Origin: Arthrobacter sp. AQ5-06
Lineage (GTDB): Bacteria > Actinomycetota > Actinomycetes > Actinomycetales > Micrococcaceae
DNA: 64,000 nt
Direction of reading: 5' to 3'
NCBI RefSeq assembly: GCF_003287955.1
Contig: NZ_QMKP01000004.1
Coordinates: forward strand, 124,001-188,000
Position 1 is the stretch's first letter. Every line of letters begins with the position of its first letter. The notes beneath the pieces were generated by a model. That model saw only the letters and a list, made by a program, of their open reading frames with translations. It did not search any database and had not been told where the DNA came from. The translations under genes and the position numbers were made by a program. Shown here one piece after another: positions 33,699-42,690 of the stretch.

Positions 33699-34322
33699 TC
33701 AGGAAAGTACGACGGCGGAAGGCGGGCCGCGCCGGCTGTGTTGCCTGAGGTTCCGCCAGGGGCGGAGGGGCAGAACCGCCGGTGGGCCGGCCACCGCCGG
33801 CGGGGTGCCGTCGTCGGGCGTTACTGCTTCGGGGAGCCGGACGAGGGGCCTCAGCCACGCGGCCAGTGCCCACAGTGCGGCCTCACCCTTGGCAAGCAGG
33901 AGGGCGCACGCGGCGGTGGCGAGGGCGTGGGCCAGGAGCATCAGGATGCCCGCGGATCCGGAATCGTGGACGTGTCCGGTGCCCGCGATGACAGGTGCGG
34001 CGGCGTGGGCGAGGTGGGTGTTATGGAGCCCGGAGGCAGCAGCGCTGACAGCCGTGCCCGACGAACTGAAGGCCGTGAAGGCTTCGTGCAGGATGAACTG
34101 GCCCGCGCCGAGGACGGTGAGCATGGCCGGGAAATTGAGCCGCAGCCTCGTGGCGGTGGTGGCTGCCAGCGCTGTCAGTGCGAGCACGGCCAGCAGGATG
34201 CCTGGGGAGGGAAGGTCGCCACCGCCAGCCACGTGGGCGCCTGCGGCAAGAGTCAGGACTCCCGTGGAGAGGGACGCGGCGCGGAGGAAATGGAAGGGTG
34301 GCCGGGCGTGGTTGGTGCGCAC
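33699..34322 (-). CDS. Multi-span membrane protein upstream of ycnI
   Basis: The product has 207 residues with four or five hydrophobic segments, including LSTGVLTLAAGAHVAGGG and LAVLALTALAATTATRLRL. The GTG at 34322 is chosen because GGAGG lies four bases upstream; the frame is open further. A His-rich patch (LHNTHLAHAAAPVIAGTGHVH) lies near the middle. I do not recognise a named family. Its position upstream of ycnI suggests a shared copper-related role, as neighbours of ycnI often are. Confidence 0.7.
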   Translation of the reverse strand: MRTNHARPPFHFLRAASLSTGVLTLAAGAHVAGGGDLPSPGILLAVLALTALAATTATRLRLNFPAMLTVLGAGQFILHEAFTAFSSSGTAVSAAASGLHNTHLAHAAAPVIAGTGHVHDSGSAGILMLLAHALATAACALLLAKGEAALWALAAWLRPLVRLPEAVTPDDGTPPAVAGPPAVLPLRPWRNLRQHSRRGPPSAVVLS

Positions 34323-34397
34323 GGATCCTCCATATTTCGGCCGCCGGTGACGGGTTTCAGCCGCGCTCTTCCAGTGTTCTTCGGCGACGTTCAAATT

Positions 34398-35744
34398 CTA
34401 CCGGCCTTTAGGCGGGCTACCGGTCCGTGATGGGCCGTGCAGGGCGATCACGTTGGACGGTGATTCTGTCGCGTCTGACGGCTCGTCGGCCAAGTTGAAG
34501 AAACCCATTGCCATGTCGAGGCACTGAATAGCCACCGGGGAAACTCGGTAATCAGTCGCCGCCTCCACCAATCCCAGTTCGGCGAGCAGGGACAGCTTCT
34601 GCCGTGCCTGCAGGGCTGCGAACGACGCGTAGATCTCTTCGAGTGCTGTGTCTTCGAGTTCGGTGTCCTCGAGGTCTATGTCCTGAAGCAAGGCGCCCTC
34701 AAGGTCCGGCGACGCCATCCTTTCGAGTTCCGCCACGGGCATCCATTCATTGGTGGTGCCATAGGTGAGGACGGCCAGCAGTGTCCCGGCCACCGCCTCC
34801 TGGTCCCACACCGGGTCCGCGTCGGTGAGCACTCCAACCAGAAGGACCACCGACAGCATCCGGCGGATGTCCAGCCGTTCCTCGATCCTCGTACTGTTCC
34901 AGGCGGCAACTTCCGGGCCGGGAATGGCTTTGGTGGATCCGAGCCTGATCAGATTTGCCCCCACCAGGGCTGACCAGATCTCGCGGAGTACCGGTACGTC
35001 GTGCATGGTTCCGACTTCCAGCAGCGTTTCGGGCTGGTTCTTGGCAGTTTCCAGATCGAAAAGTGGCACGGCTCGACTCGCGGCCCGCTTTCCACGGGCC
35101 TGCACTCCTACGGCTGCGGCTGCCGGCTCGATGTCCTTCAGCCGCAGGGCACCCGTGCTGGTGATTTCTTTGCCGGTACCGATCCAGTCCAGCAGGGACG
35201 TGGCACGCTGGATCAGCGGCATGGCATTGAACGCAGCATCCTGGTGTGCGTCGCTGAGGTCAGGCACCTGGATAACCGGCAATGGCGGGACTGCCGCTGC
35301 GATACCCCTTCCCAGTGCTGAGTGGAGTTCCTCATAGGCGGCGTCCGTGCCGCTCCAGCGGCCGGTCGCTTCCAGGAAATGGACGTACGAGTGAAGGGCG
35401 AAGTAGACGTCGTCGAAGGCCTCATCCGTTTCGTCGGGGTCCAACGACGCCGCAATTGCTCCGGCCGCCTGCTCCACGCTTTCACTGTCGAGAGCGGTGG
35501 CCGAACTCGAACCGTTGATGGCGTGCTGGGCCGTGAGGAAGAGTTTGACCAGCTCGAGGCACTCGAAGGCACCGGCAGGGTCAGGGTCTTCCGTAGCGTG
35601 CCATTGAATGAAGTCAACAGCCATGGAATCCACCACGCGATGGTTCAGGACCAGCTGCAGGGGCATCTTGGGGGCCGAGGGCACGGCCTTGAGGTGCCGC
35701 TGGTCCTTGTTCCTGCTCTTGGATTTGCCGGTCTTTTTGGTCAA
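34398..35744 (-). CDS. Hypothetical acidic cytoplasmic protein, 448 residues
   Basis: I do not recognise a domain. The TTG at 35744 has GGAGG nine bases upstream and gives a basic N terminus (TKKTGKSKSRNKDQRHLKAV), while the frame is open to 35870. The body is helical, with an acidic repeat-like stretch (DIDLEDTELEDTALEEIYAS) and a helix-turn-helix-like PVAIQCLDMAMGFFN tail. Neither signal peptide nor membrane helix is visible. The quality of the start site and length support a real gene. Confidence 0.75.
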   Translation of the reverse strand: MTKKTGKSKSRNKDQRHLKAVPSAPKMPLQLVLNHRVVDSMAVDFIQWHATEDPDPAGAFECLELVKLFLTAQHAINGSSSATALDSESVEQAAGAIAASLDPDETDEAFDDVYFALHSYVHFLEATGRWSGTDAAYEELHSALGRGIAAAVPPLPVIQVPDLSDAHQDAAFNAMPLIQRATSLLDWIGTGKEITSTGALRLKDIEPAAAAVGVQARGKRAASRAVPLFDLETAKNQPETLLEVGTMHDVPVLREIWSALVGANLIRLGSTKAIPGPEVAAWNSTRIEERLDIRRMLSVVLLVGVLTDADPVWDQEAVAGTLLAVLTYGTTNEWMPVAELERMASPDLEGALLQDIDLEDTELEDTALEEIYASFAALQARQKLSLLAELGLVEAATDYRVSPVAIQCLDMAMGFFNLADEPSDATESPSNVIALHGPSRTGSPPKGR

Positions 35745-35814
35745 GGATGTGCCTCCAGTCTGAGTTGCCGGTCGCCCCAGATTCACTCGTGGGATGACCG
35801 CGGACGTAACGAGC

Positions 35815-36921
35815 TTACAAAACCGGGCTGCCGGCGAGCAGTTCGGCCAGGACATCAGCGGCGGAGTCATGCCGGATCAGCGGTGTGGCCTGCCCCGCCC
35901 AAAGCGACATGAGGTCCGTGTTTCCCTGGGCGGCTGCCTCCGGGCGGAAGCGGCCTGTGAGCCAGTTCTGTGCGGGGAACGGGGCTATTCTTCTTTCCGA
36001 GAGTCCAGCCTCCGAAAGTTCGGCCACTGACAGTTCAGCGATGATGCGGTTGGGGATGCCGCGGGCAAGCCGTCCGCTGAGGGCCCTGGTCAGCACGGTT
36101 TCCCGCGCGGCCGGGCTGTGGAGGATGGCCCGGTAGGCCGGCACGGCCGCGGATTCGCGGGTGGCCAGGAACGCCGAGCCCACCTGGACCGCGTCGGCGC
36201 CGAGGGCTCGTGCAGCAGCGTAGCCGCGGCGGTCTGCAATGCCGCCGGCGGCGATGACCGGAATGCCGACGGCGTCAACCACCTGCGGAACCAGTGCAAA
36301 AGTTCCGATCAGGGACTCCTCCGCGGGCTTCAGGAACGAGACGCGGTGGCCGCCGGATTCCATGCCGCTGGCAACCACGGCATCCACGCCGCCTGCTTCC
36401 AGGGCAACGGCTTCCGCGATCGTGGTGGCGGTTCCCGCCACCACGATTCCACGTCGGTGCGCCTCCTCAACCAGTTCCGGCGCGGGCACACCGAACACAA
36501 AGCTGACGACGGCGGGACGCGCCTCCAGGGTTGCCTCCACCTGTTCTTCGTAGTCGGGCAGGTAGCGGTCCGGCATGTGCGGAAGAGGAAGGCCCACCTC
36601 GTCGAAGTAGGGCTTCAGGGCTTCGAGGTACTGGTCGAAGTCCGCTTGGGGGAGCGACGTGGTTTCATCGCCGGTGGGAATCCAGAGGTTGAGGGCGAAT
36701 GGCTTCGCCGTTGCCTTCTTGAGCTCAGTTGCCGTGTTCCGAATGGCGTCGGCGCCGTAACCGTAGAGGCCGTAGGAACCCAGCCCGCCGCCGTCGCTCA
36801 CGGCTGCTGTCAGCTCCACGGAAGAGACGCCGCCGAAGGGGCCCAGCACCACCGGAACGTCCGTACCGAAGAGTTCGGTGATGCGGTTTGGCCTGGCTGA
36901 GGTGCTGTTCTCGGGCGTCAT
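35815..36921 (-). CDS. Nitronate monooxygenase-type flavin oxidoreductase
   Basis: This FMN-dependent TIM-barrel enzyme of 368 residues resembles nitronate monooxygenases and 2-nitropropane dioxygenases. Family features are PVVLGPFGGVSSVELTAAVS near the start, VVASGMESGGH with the catalytic His region, and IPVIAAGGIADRRGYAAARA followed by LGADAVQVGSAFL. The physiological substrate may be propionate-3-nitronate or another toxic nitronate, but quinone reductase relatives exist, so the name is approximate. It lies alone. Confidence 0.9.
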   Translation of the reverse strand: MTPENSTSARPNRITELFGTDVPVVLGPFGGVSSVELTAAVSDGGGLGSYGLYGYGADAIRNTATELKKATAKPFALNLWIPTGDETTSLPQADFDQYLEALKPYFDEVGLPLPHMPDRYLPDYEEQVEATLEARPAVVSFVFGVPAPELVEEAHRRGIVVAGTATTIAEAVALEAGGVDAVVASGMESGGHRVSFLKPAEESLIGTFALVPQVVDAVGIPVIAAGGIADRRGYAAARALGADAVQVGSAFLATRESAAVPAYRAILHSPAARETVLTRALSGRLARGIPNRIIAELSVAELSEAGLSERRIAPFPAQNWLTGRFRPEAAAQGNTDLMSLWAGQATPLIRHDSAADVLAELLAGSPVL

Positions 36922-37056
36922 GCGGCGGCTCCTGGCAGGTCAACGTTGGCTTCAGGACCCAGTCTCGCAGGGCTGGGCTCCGCTGCCCAACCTGTGGCTG
37001 GGTTCAGTCTGTTTCCGGGCCTGAGCAGTAATGGCAGTCGTCGGGGCAGGTGTCGG

Positions 37057-37275
37057 TCACGGCCGGCTCCAGGTGAGTTCGAAGCCGTCGCTGACATGGA
37101 AGAGCCTGCGGCCGCCCACCGGCATCGTCACCCAGACGGTCTCGCCGTCCGTTGTCCTGTTATCCACGGCGCCGGCGTACTCGGTGTGGCCGTTCCGGGT
37201 CAGCAGAACGGTGTCGCCCACCTGGACGTCGTCCCATTGGCCAGGGGTATTAACGCGATTCGTCATCGAAGTCAC
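37057..37275 (-). CDS. Small protein with a short beta-rich pattern
   Basis: This 72-residue protein starts from GTG 37275 with GAGGAAG four bases upstream; an ATG nine bases later is an alternative. The pattern DTVLLTRNGHTEYAGAVDNR, then DGETVWVTMPVGGRRLFHVS, then DGF, matches the general layout of the small protein near 63098 (TADGSTMWIHL...GRVMIHQDDGID). It is one of a set of small proteins in this stretch. Function is unknown. Confidence 0.6.
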   Translation of the reverse strand: MTSMTNRVNTPGQWDDVQVGDTVLLTRNGHTEYAGAVDNRTTDGETVWVTMPVGGRRLFHVSDGFELTWSRP

Positions 37276-37475
37276 GGTTCTTCCTCTAAAGATCGGGTGC
37301 CGGGCAGGTGTGCCGGTTCTTTTCATCCAACCCGAAGAGCTACGGTCGGCTCAATGGAGGATGTGACCACTCTTGCCGCGCCCGTTTGTGCAGGCATCCA
37401 ATAGGGCCATGTACCGCGACATGGGGCGGGGCTAGACTGCTGGCGTAAGTGGCCAACTACCTCAGGGAGCACATG

Positions 37476-37817
37476 ATGAACTACTCAGGAAGTGGCAACG
37501 AAAAAGCCACCCCGGCCAGCGAACTCAACAGGACCCACGTGGGTCAGACCGTCAGTTTTGAACCAGACGAATTCACGCTGGTGTTCGGAAAAATCGCGGC
37601 CATCGCGCGCAAGGAAGGCAGCGTGACCATCGCACTGCAAGGGGTGGGAGGCAGCGGCGGCCTGCAGTCCAGTTACAGCCTCCCGGGCAGTCAACACGTC
37701 TACCTTCAGCCGGACATGCTGACGAATACCGAATCCACCATCAAGGATCTCTTCGGCAAGGTCCAGGAAAACCTGCGCGGCGGGCACAAGGGAGATGACA
37801 AGACGGACAAGCTCTAG
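37476..37817 (+). CDS. Small hypothetical protein, 113 residues
   Basis: The ATG at 37476 follows GGGAG by about seven bases; an adjacent ATG at 37473 or a GTG at 37449 could also serve. The core VGQTVSFEPDEFTLVFGKIA followed by GSVTIAL looks like a compact beta domain, and the end is charged and lysine-rich (GHKGDDKTDKL). I do not recognise the family. It belongs to the local set of small proteins. Confidence 0.6.
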   Translation: MNYSGSGNEKATPASELNRTHVGQTVSFEPDEFTLVFGKIAAIARKEGSVTIALQGVGGSGGLQSSYSLPGSQHVYLQPDMLTNTESTIKDLFGKVQENLRGGHKGDDKTDKL

Positions 37818-37920
37818 TACTACAGTCGCGTTTGTTTTCTTCTTGCCGGCGTTTTATTTTAGCCGGATTTCCGGCTTAACCTGGGGCGCGAGATCCGGAA
37901 CAGCCACAGGATAAGTCGGC

Positions 37921-38139
37921 TCACTTCCACGCGATTCTTTCGCGCGTGGTGCCGTAGGGGACATCCTGATCCACGCTGACGGTGAATGTGTGCGGGCCGC
38001 TGCGTGTGACCATTAGGCCGTTTCGTCGGGCCATTGCCTGGGGCCTGAGGATTCGCACGGCGTCGTCCAGTGTGCTGTCCATCGATGCCCTTTCGCGGAT
38101 GGTCAGGGTGATCGAATCAAGGGTCCACGTGTTTGTCAT
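37921..38139 (-). CDS. Small hypothetical protein, 72 residues
   Basis: The product begins MTNTWTLDSITLTIRERASM and ends DVPYGTTRERIAWK, with a predicted beta-rich stretch GPHTFTVSVDQDVPYG. ATG 38139 has AAGGACGGACC upstream, a convincing ribosome-binding site. No known motif. It converges on the gene at 37476 over about 100 bases. The next 290 bases upstream (38140-38429) hold no convincing gene. Confidence 0.6.
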   Translation of the reverse strand: MTNTWTLDSITLTIRERASMDSTLDDAVRILRPQAMARRNGLMVTRSGPHTFTVSVDQDVPYGTTRERIAWK

Positions 38140-38429
38140 GGTCCGTCCTTTATATGGGTGTGTCAGAGAGGGCGACGGGAGATGAAGACTGATGCCGCAA
38201 CGGACAGGACGGCACCTGCCGCCATAGTCCGAGTCGCCAGGATCAGCGACCTGCCGGTGAGCGACGGCTGGCGGACCCGGCAACCAGGCATCAGGGTTCG
38301 GCAGGTTCGGACCAACCCGAACCGGATTGCAGGCCTTCGGATTCGAGCAGAGACACAACATCGCTGTACGTGTTCCGAGGGCATCAGGGGCGTTGGCCTC
38401 TTCTTGGGGCACGAGATGCTGCTACCGGA

Positions 38430-38785
38430 TTACCCGCCCAGCGGCGGTGTTCGCGCGGGTGCGGTACGGCGGTCTCCGGTGGCCTCGACGGCGGCTGCCA
38501 GGTGCAGGAGGGCGGTATCGTCGTAGGCCCGGCCAGCGATAGTGACCCCGAAGGGCATGCCGGTGTCGGCCATGGTGCCCATCGGCACGGTCACGGTCGG
38601 TATGGCGAGGTGCCGGGGCACGAGGTTGCCATTGGCCACCCACACGCCGTTGCGCCAGGCGACGGTGGCCGATGCCTCATTCACGTCAGCGTCCGCCGGG
38701 CCGACGTCGGCGCCGGCCGGGAAGACGACGGCGTCCAGGCCGCGCTCGTCCATCCATTCCTCGAGGTCCACTCGGTGGGGGCGGG
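38430..38785 (-). pseudogene. Amidase-signature-family fragment (C-terminal end only)
   Basis: Only the last ~115 residues of an amidase remain: HRVDLEEWMDERGLDAVVFP, then PTVTVPMGTMADTGMPFGVT, ending DRRTAPARTPPLGG. This is the C-terminal end of an amidase-signature enzyme. The Ser-Ser-Lys catalytic core lies upstream and is missing. Its 5' edge abuts a deiminase fragment in a different frame, which indicates a deletion that joined two neighbouring genes. The original substrate is unknown. Confidence 0.75.
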
Positions 38786-39648
38786 GACGTCGACGATGCG
38801 GAGGCGGCGCCCGGCTGCGTCGACGGCCTGCTCAAGAGCCGCACGGATCTGCAGGCAGACGTCGAAGTCGGGATGGCGCGGGTCATCCTGCCGGTGCACC
38901 AGGACCGTGCCCGGACCCGCGAACGCGGCGACAATGTCCAATTGGCCGCGGGTGCCGAACGGGTCATTAGTCGCGACTCAGCCCGCGCGGCAGCCAGATC
39001 GCTTTGGTGGTGCCGAGTCGGGCGTGGATCTCTGCCTCCACCTCGCCCTTGGTCGCCCCAGGGTTCCGGCCGGGGTCCAGTTGCACGGTCTCGGTCAGTA
39101 GCACGGTGCCCTCGCCGTCGACATGGAAGCCACCCCCCTCGTTGACGAGGGTGCTGGACCGCAGGCCGGCGCCGGCCTCGGAGGCGACGAACCCGCCGAG
39201 GTGCTGGTCGTATTCCCAGGCTGCCCAATCCTGGGCGCCCCAGCCGTTGAACACCCAGTCCACGGCCCCCAACGGCGCCGTCGGGTCCGGGGATGAAGGT
39301 GGGCCCGGAGTCGCGCAGCCATGCGTCGTCCAGCGGCGCCTCCACGACCGTGATCCCCTCGCCCAGCGCGGCGCGGGCCGCTTCGGCGTCGGCGGGGTCC
39401 GCCACCACGGTCACGGGTTCGTGGCGGGCAATGGTCCTGGCGACGGCCGCCCATGCGCGCCGGGCCCGCTCCAGGGTGTCGCTGCCGGCGGCGCCGAAGG
39501 TGTCGTTGGGCGTGGGGAAGGCGATCCAGGTCCTGTCCTGGGGGTACCACACGGCGGGCATTACCGTGTCCGTCGCGGCGGCAGGATTCATGGCGGGGCA
39601 GTTCTTTCGTTTCATGGGGGACAGGGAGACGGGCGGAGACGTCGTCAT
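38786..39648 (-). pseudogene. Agmatine deiminase, frameshifted and truncated
   Basis: The N-terminal part MPAVWYPQDRTWIAFPTPND and WLRDSGPTFIPGPDG is intact. A run of five G near 39285 shifts the frame before AVDWVFNGWGAQDW. A second shift near 38968 adds one base in GACTAAT, cutting off at GLSRD. The third piece ends DVPAPTE at the junction with the amidase fragment. The catalytic C-terminal region with its Cys is gone. ATG 39648 overlaps the amidohydrolase stop as ATGA. The intact enzyme would convert agmatine to N-carbamoylputrescine. Confidence 0.8.
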
Positions 39649-41285
39649 CGTGCGACCGCCGCAACGGCGGCGTCGAAGGCGACGCGCCCGCCCACAACGG
39701 TCAGGCGCGTCCGGTTCGTCAGCAGTTGCTCGGCTTCGGAGAGAAAGGGGTCGGTGTCCAGGACGGTGAAGTCGGCGAGGTGGCCGGCGATGATGCGGCC
39801 CTCGCTGTCTTCGGCACGGCAGGAGTAGGCGGCGTCGCGGGTTGCGTGGCAAAGGGCGTCGGCCAGGTCAAGGGCATAGTCCGGCCGGTTTGGTGGCAGT
39901 GAGGGGTCCAGAGCGGACTTCCGGGTGGTGGCGACATACATGTTGGGCAATGGCTCATGCGGCGCGGTGGGCGCGTCCGTGCTCAGGGCCAGGGTTGCTC
40001 CGGCTGCGAGGAATTCGGTCCAGGGGTAGGCCCGCTCGACGCGGTCGTCGCCCAGCACGGACTTCCAGTTGACCTGGATCGCCGGGTCGGCGTGGACCGG
40101 TTGCATGGAGGCCACCACACCAAGGTCAGCCAGCCGCAGCACGTTGCCCCTAGTGACGGTCTCGAGGTGTTCGATGCGGTGCCGGCGGTCCTTCGGGCCG
40201 TTGATCCGGTGCGCCTCTTCGAGGGCGTCCAGAGCGATATCGGAGGCTTCGTCGCCGATGGCGTGGAGGGCGATCTGCATCCCGGCGGCGTCGGCGGCGA
40301 CCACCACCGGGATCAGGGACTCCCGGTCCCAGATGGGTTCGCACCGGCTGCCGTCGGCGTAGGGCTCCTTCATGGCTGCGGTGCAGCTGTCGATGACGCC
40401 GTCGATGACGATCTTGATTCCGCAGATTCGCAGCCATGGGCCGGAGAGCTCGGTCATCAAGCCGGCCGCCGTGGCGACCTGGGCGAGGTTGTCCTTCTTG
40501 GTGGCCCGGCGGGTGACGAGCCAGTGGCCCTTCACACGTAGGGGCAGGGAGCCGCCGCGGCGGCCCAGGGCACGCCGGAAGGCGTCCAGGTCGTCGTCCT
40601 GGACGGCCATGTCCACGCCGCCGGTGACACCGACGGCGAGGTAGTGTTCGAATGCGGACTCGAGGTGGGCGTCGCGGTCGGCGTCGCTGGCGGCGCGGGC
40701 GAGGGTGGGCCAGACGATCTGCTGCGCCGCGGTTTCGTAGAGCATCCCGTCGGCAGCCCCGGTGTCCGGGTCTCTGCCTATGCGACCGCCGATCGGGTCC
40801 GGCGTCGCGTCGTCAATGCCCAGCTCGATCAGGGCCGCGCTGTTGACCCAGACAGAGTGCAGGTCGTTGGCATCAAGGTAGACGGGACGGTCGGACACGG
40901 CTTCGTCAAGCATCTGTCGGGTCGGGGCCTCACCTGCCAGTGCACTGTAAAGCCAACCAGCCCCGAGGATCCGGGGAGACTTCGAGTTCTCCGCGGCCGC
41001 CTCCCGCAGACGCCGCTGGATGTCGGAAAGGTCCGAGGCGTCGCGCAGGGCGACCTTTTGCAGAGCCTGTCCCATCATCAGGAGGTGCGTGTGGGCGTCG
41101 ACGAACCCGGGTAGGACGAAGCCCCCGGCCAGATCGACCTCCGCAGCATCATTACCGGCGGCCCGGCGCGCTTCGGCCTCCATCCCGACGTAGTGGAAGC
41201 GTGAGCCCTCGACGACGAAGGCATCGGCGCCCGTGCCGTCGGCGGTAAAGATCGTGGCATTTGTGTAGAGAATGCGGTGTGTCAT
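39645..41285 (-). CDS. Amidohydrolase of the YtcJ type
   Basis: This metal-dependent hydrolase of 546 residues has the metal motif DAHTHLLMMG (residue ~66-75), GVTGGVDMAVQDDD, the active-site region MQIALHAIGDEASD, a later HRIEHLETVTRG, and ASMQPVHADP, typical of YtcJ/amidohydrolase-3 proteins. The start ATG is 41285, supported by its position after the MFS gene; the frame extends to 41435. It is the middle gene of a TetR-controlled operon with a transporter and a decayed agmatine deiminase, so a guanidine- or amide-type substrate is possible. Confidence 0.9.
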   Translation of the reverse strand: MTHRILYTNATIFTADGTGADAFVVEGSRFHYVGMEAEARRAAGNDAAEVDLAGGFVLPGFVDAHTHLLMMGQALQKVALRDASDLSDIQRRLREAAAENSKSPRILGAGWLYSALAGEAPTRQMLDEAVSDRPVYLDANDLHSVWVNSAALIELGIDDATPDPIGGRIGRDPDTGAADGMLYETAAQQIVWPTLARAASDADRDAHLESAFEHYLAVGVTGGVDMAVQDDDLDAFRRALGRRGGSLPLRVKGHWLVTRRATKKDNLAQVATAAGLMTELSGPWLRICGIKIVIDGVIDSCTAAMKEPYADGSRCEPIWDRESLIPVVVAADAAGMQIALHAIGDEASDIALDALEEAHRINGPKDRRHRIEHLETVTRGNVLRLADLGVVASMQPVHADPAIQVNWKSVLGDDRVERAYPWTEFLAAGATLALSTDAPTAPHEPLPNMYVATTRKSALDPSLPPNRPDYALDLADALCHATRDAAYSCRAEDSEGRIIAGHLADFTVLDTDPFLSEAEQLLTNRTRLTVVGGRVAFDAAVAAVAR

Positions 41286-41322
41286 GGGAAGGCTTTCGGA
41301 TGTTGGGAAGTGGCGGGGAGCA

Positions 41323-42573
41323 TCAGACGATCGCTGTCTGGGGGAAGTCGGTCTCCGGCGCAGATCGGGGGACCGAGTCGGTCTCGCCCCGGACGGAGAC
41401 GCGGGAGATGACGAGGAAGGGAACCAGCAGGGCAAAGGTCATCCCGGCGAGGACCATGCCCATCCCGGCATAGCCGATCGCGGCCGACAGGGAAGTGCCG
41501 AAGACGGGGGCGAAGGAGGAGCCGATGAGGTAGACGCCGAGCAGCGGCGCCGACCACCGCCCCGAGGCGTCCAGTGCGGCGGCGACAGCGATGATGTAGA
41601 CGAACGCGGCCGCGTAAAGCGTATTCCAGGCGATGATGACCACCAAATACCAGCCCGGGTCGGTCACGGCCCCGGCGAGAAGTTTAAGCAGGCCGCCGGC
41701 CACCAGGGCGACCGCAAGGGGGAAGGTGCGTCCCAGGCTCCGCCCGAAGAAGCTCACGACGGCTGTGGCGAGCAAACCCCCCAAGGTGGACAGGCTGAGT
41801 GCCAGTCCCATGCCGGTTTCATCGAGACCGGCCTGCTCAGCCCCCATGGTGCCCGCCACGGCCCACAGCGAGTCTTCGCTCAGCGCCCACAGGGCAAAGC
41901 AGATCAACAGCCCGACCCCGGCCATTGTCGGAGTACGCAAAGGCTTTTTGGCTGCGGTCGGCGATGACGCAGCAGAGGCGTATGTTGCCGTGGGAACGGG
42001 ACGGTCCGGCAGCCACCCTGTTGTGAGCAGGGCCGCCAGGGCCAGGCCGGCGAGCAACCCGAATGCGCTGCCCATCCCGGCTCCAAGCGCCGGGATCGCG
42101 AACAGGACAACCGACACGATCGTGCGGTTAGTGAACCCGTTGATGCCCGAGGCACGGTCCGGATTACGCAGGGCCCCCAAGGCAGCGCCACCGGCGGAGA
42201 CAGCCCCGCCCGCACCCAAGCCGCCCAGCACGACTCCTGCGACGACCACCGGCACGGAGGGGACGAACGCGGCGGCTCCGAAGCCCAGAGCAGCAAGGGC
42301 AAGGCCGGCGCGGGCGACGACGTACCGCCCGCCGTGCGCGGACCAGCGAGAGGTCGCCAGACAGGAGGCAGCGCAGGCCAGCAGGGAGGCCGTCATCAGG
42401 GTGCCCGCCTCGGTGACGGACAATCCCAACTCCCCGGTCAGGGCAACGATCAAAACCGGAACCAGGTTGGCGGTCATAAAACCCACCACGCTGATCCCAA
42501 AGACAGAGACGGCGCGCTTCGCCGTCAGCGGCACTCGGCCGGAACCCTCCGGCTCCACAGGGTTTTCAGACAT
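41323..42573 (-). CDS. MFS transporter
   Basis: This 12-helix major-facilitator protein of 416 residues has hydrophobic segments such as VSVFGISVVGFMTANLVPVL and VVVAGVVLGGLGAGGAVSAG. Its closest family cannot be told; the charged loop between helices 6 and 7 (TATYASAASSPTAAKKPL) is standard. Two operator palindromes lie between this gene and the TetR gene. It is probably the first gene of an operon with the amidohydrolase and deiminase genes, importing or exporting their substrate. Confidence 0.9.
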   Translation of the reverse strand: MSENPVEPEGSGRVPLTAKRAVSVFGISVVGFMTANLVPVLIVALTGELGLSVTEAGTLMTASLLACAASCLATSRWSAHGGRYVVARAGLALAALGFGAAAFVPSVPVVVAGVVLGGLGAGGAVSAGGAALGALRNPDRASGINGFTNRTIVSVVLFAIPALGAGMGSAFGLLAGLALAALLTTGWLPDRPVPTATYASAASSPTAAKKPLRTPTMAGVGLLICFALWALSEDSLWAVAGTMGAEQAGLDETGMGLALSLSTLGGLLATAVVSFFGRSLGRTFPLAVALVAGGLLKLLAGAVTDPGWYLVVIIAWNTLYAAAFVYIIAVAAALDASGRWSAPLLGVYLIGSSFAPVFGTSLSAAIGYAGMGMVLAGMTFALLVPFLVISRVSVRGETDSVPRSAPETDFPQTAIV

Positions 42574-42610
42574 GGCTACCTCCGGGGGATGGTCTGGATG
42601 TGAATGCCGT

Positions 42611-42637
42611 CACTAAATGAAAGGCATTCATTTAGTG
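42611..42637. promoter_or_regulatory. TetR operator 1 upstream of the MFS operon
   Basis: CACTAAATGA (42611-42620) is the exact inverse of TCATTTAGTG (42628-42637) with a seven-base spacer. The half-site shares CACTAA/TTAGTG with the second palindrome at 42667. It lies just upstream of the MFS start, where a repressor would block transcription. Confidence 0.7.
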
Positions 42638-42666
42638 TGACGCGTGTCCCGGTCGGGCACAAGAGG

Positions 42667-42687
42667 TTAGTGAAAGACTTTCACTAA
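42667..42687. promoter_or_regulatory. TetR operator 2 upstream of the MFS operon
   Basis: TTAGTGAAAG (42667-42676) mirrors CTTTCACTAA (42678-42687) around a single A at 42677: a perfect 21-base palindrome. It lies between the stop of the TetR gene and the MFS start and shares its outer half with the 42611 site. Confidence 0.75.
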
Positions 42688-42690
42688 AAC

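Noticed and set aside
37860-37876. AGCCGG/CCGGCT hairpin with T-rich DNA beside it
   Set aside because: The T-rich part precedes the stem on the plus strand, so it does not form an intrinsic terminator in either direction.
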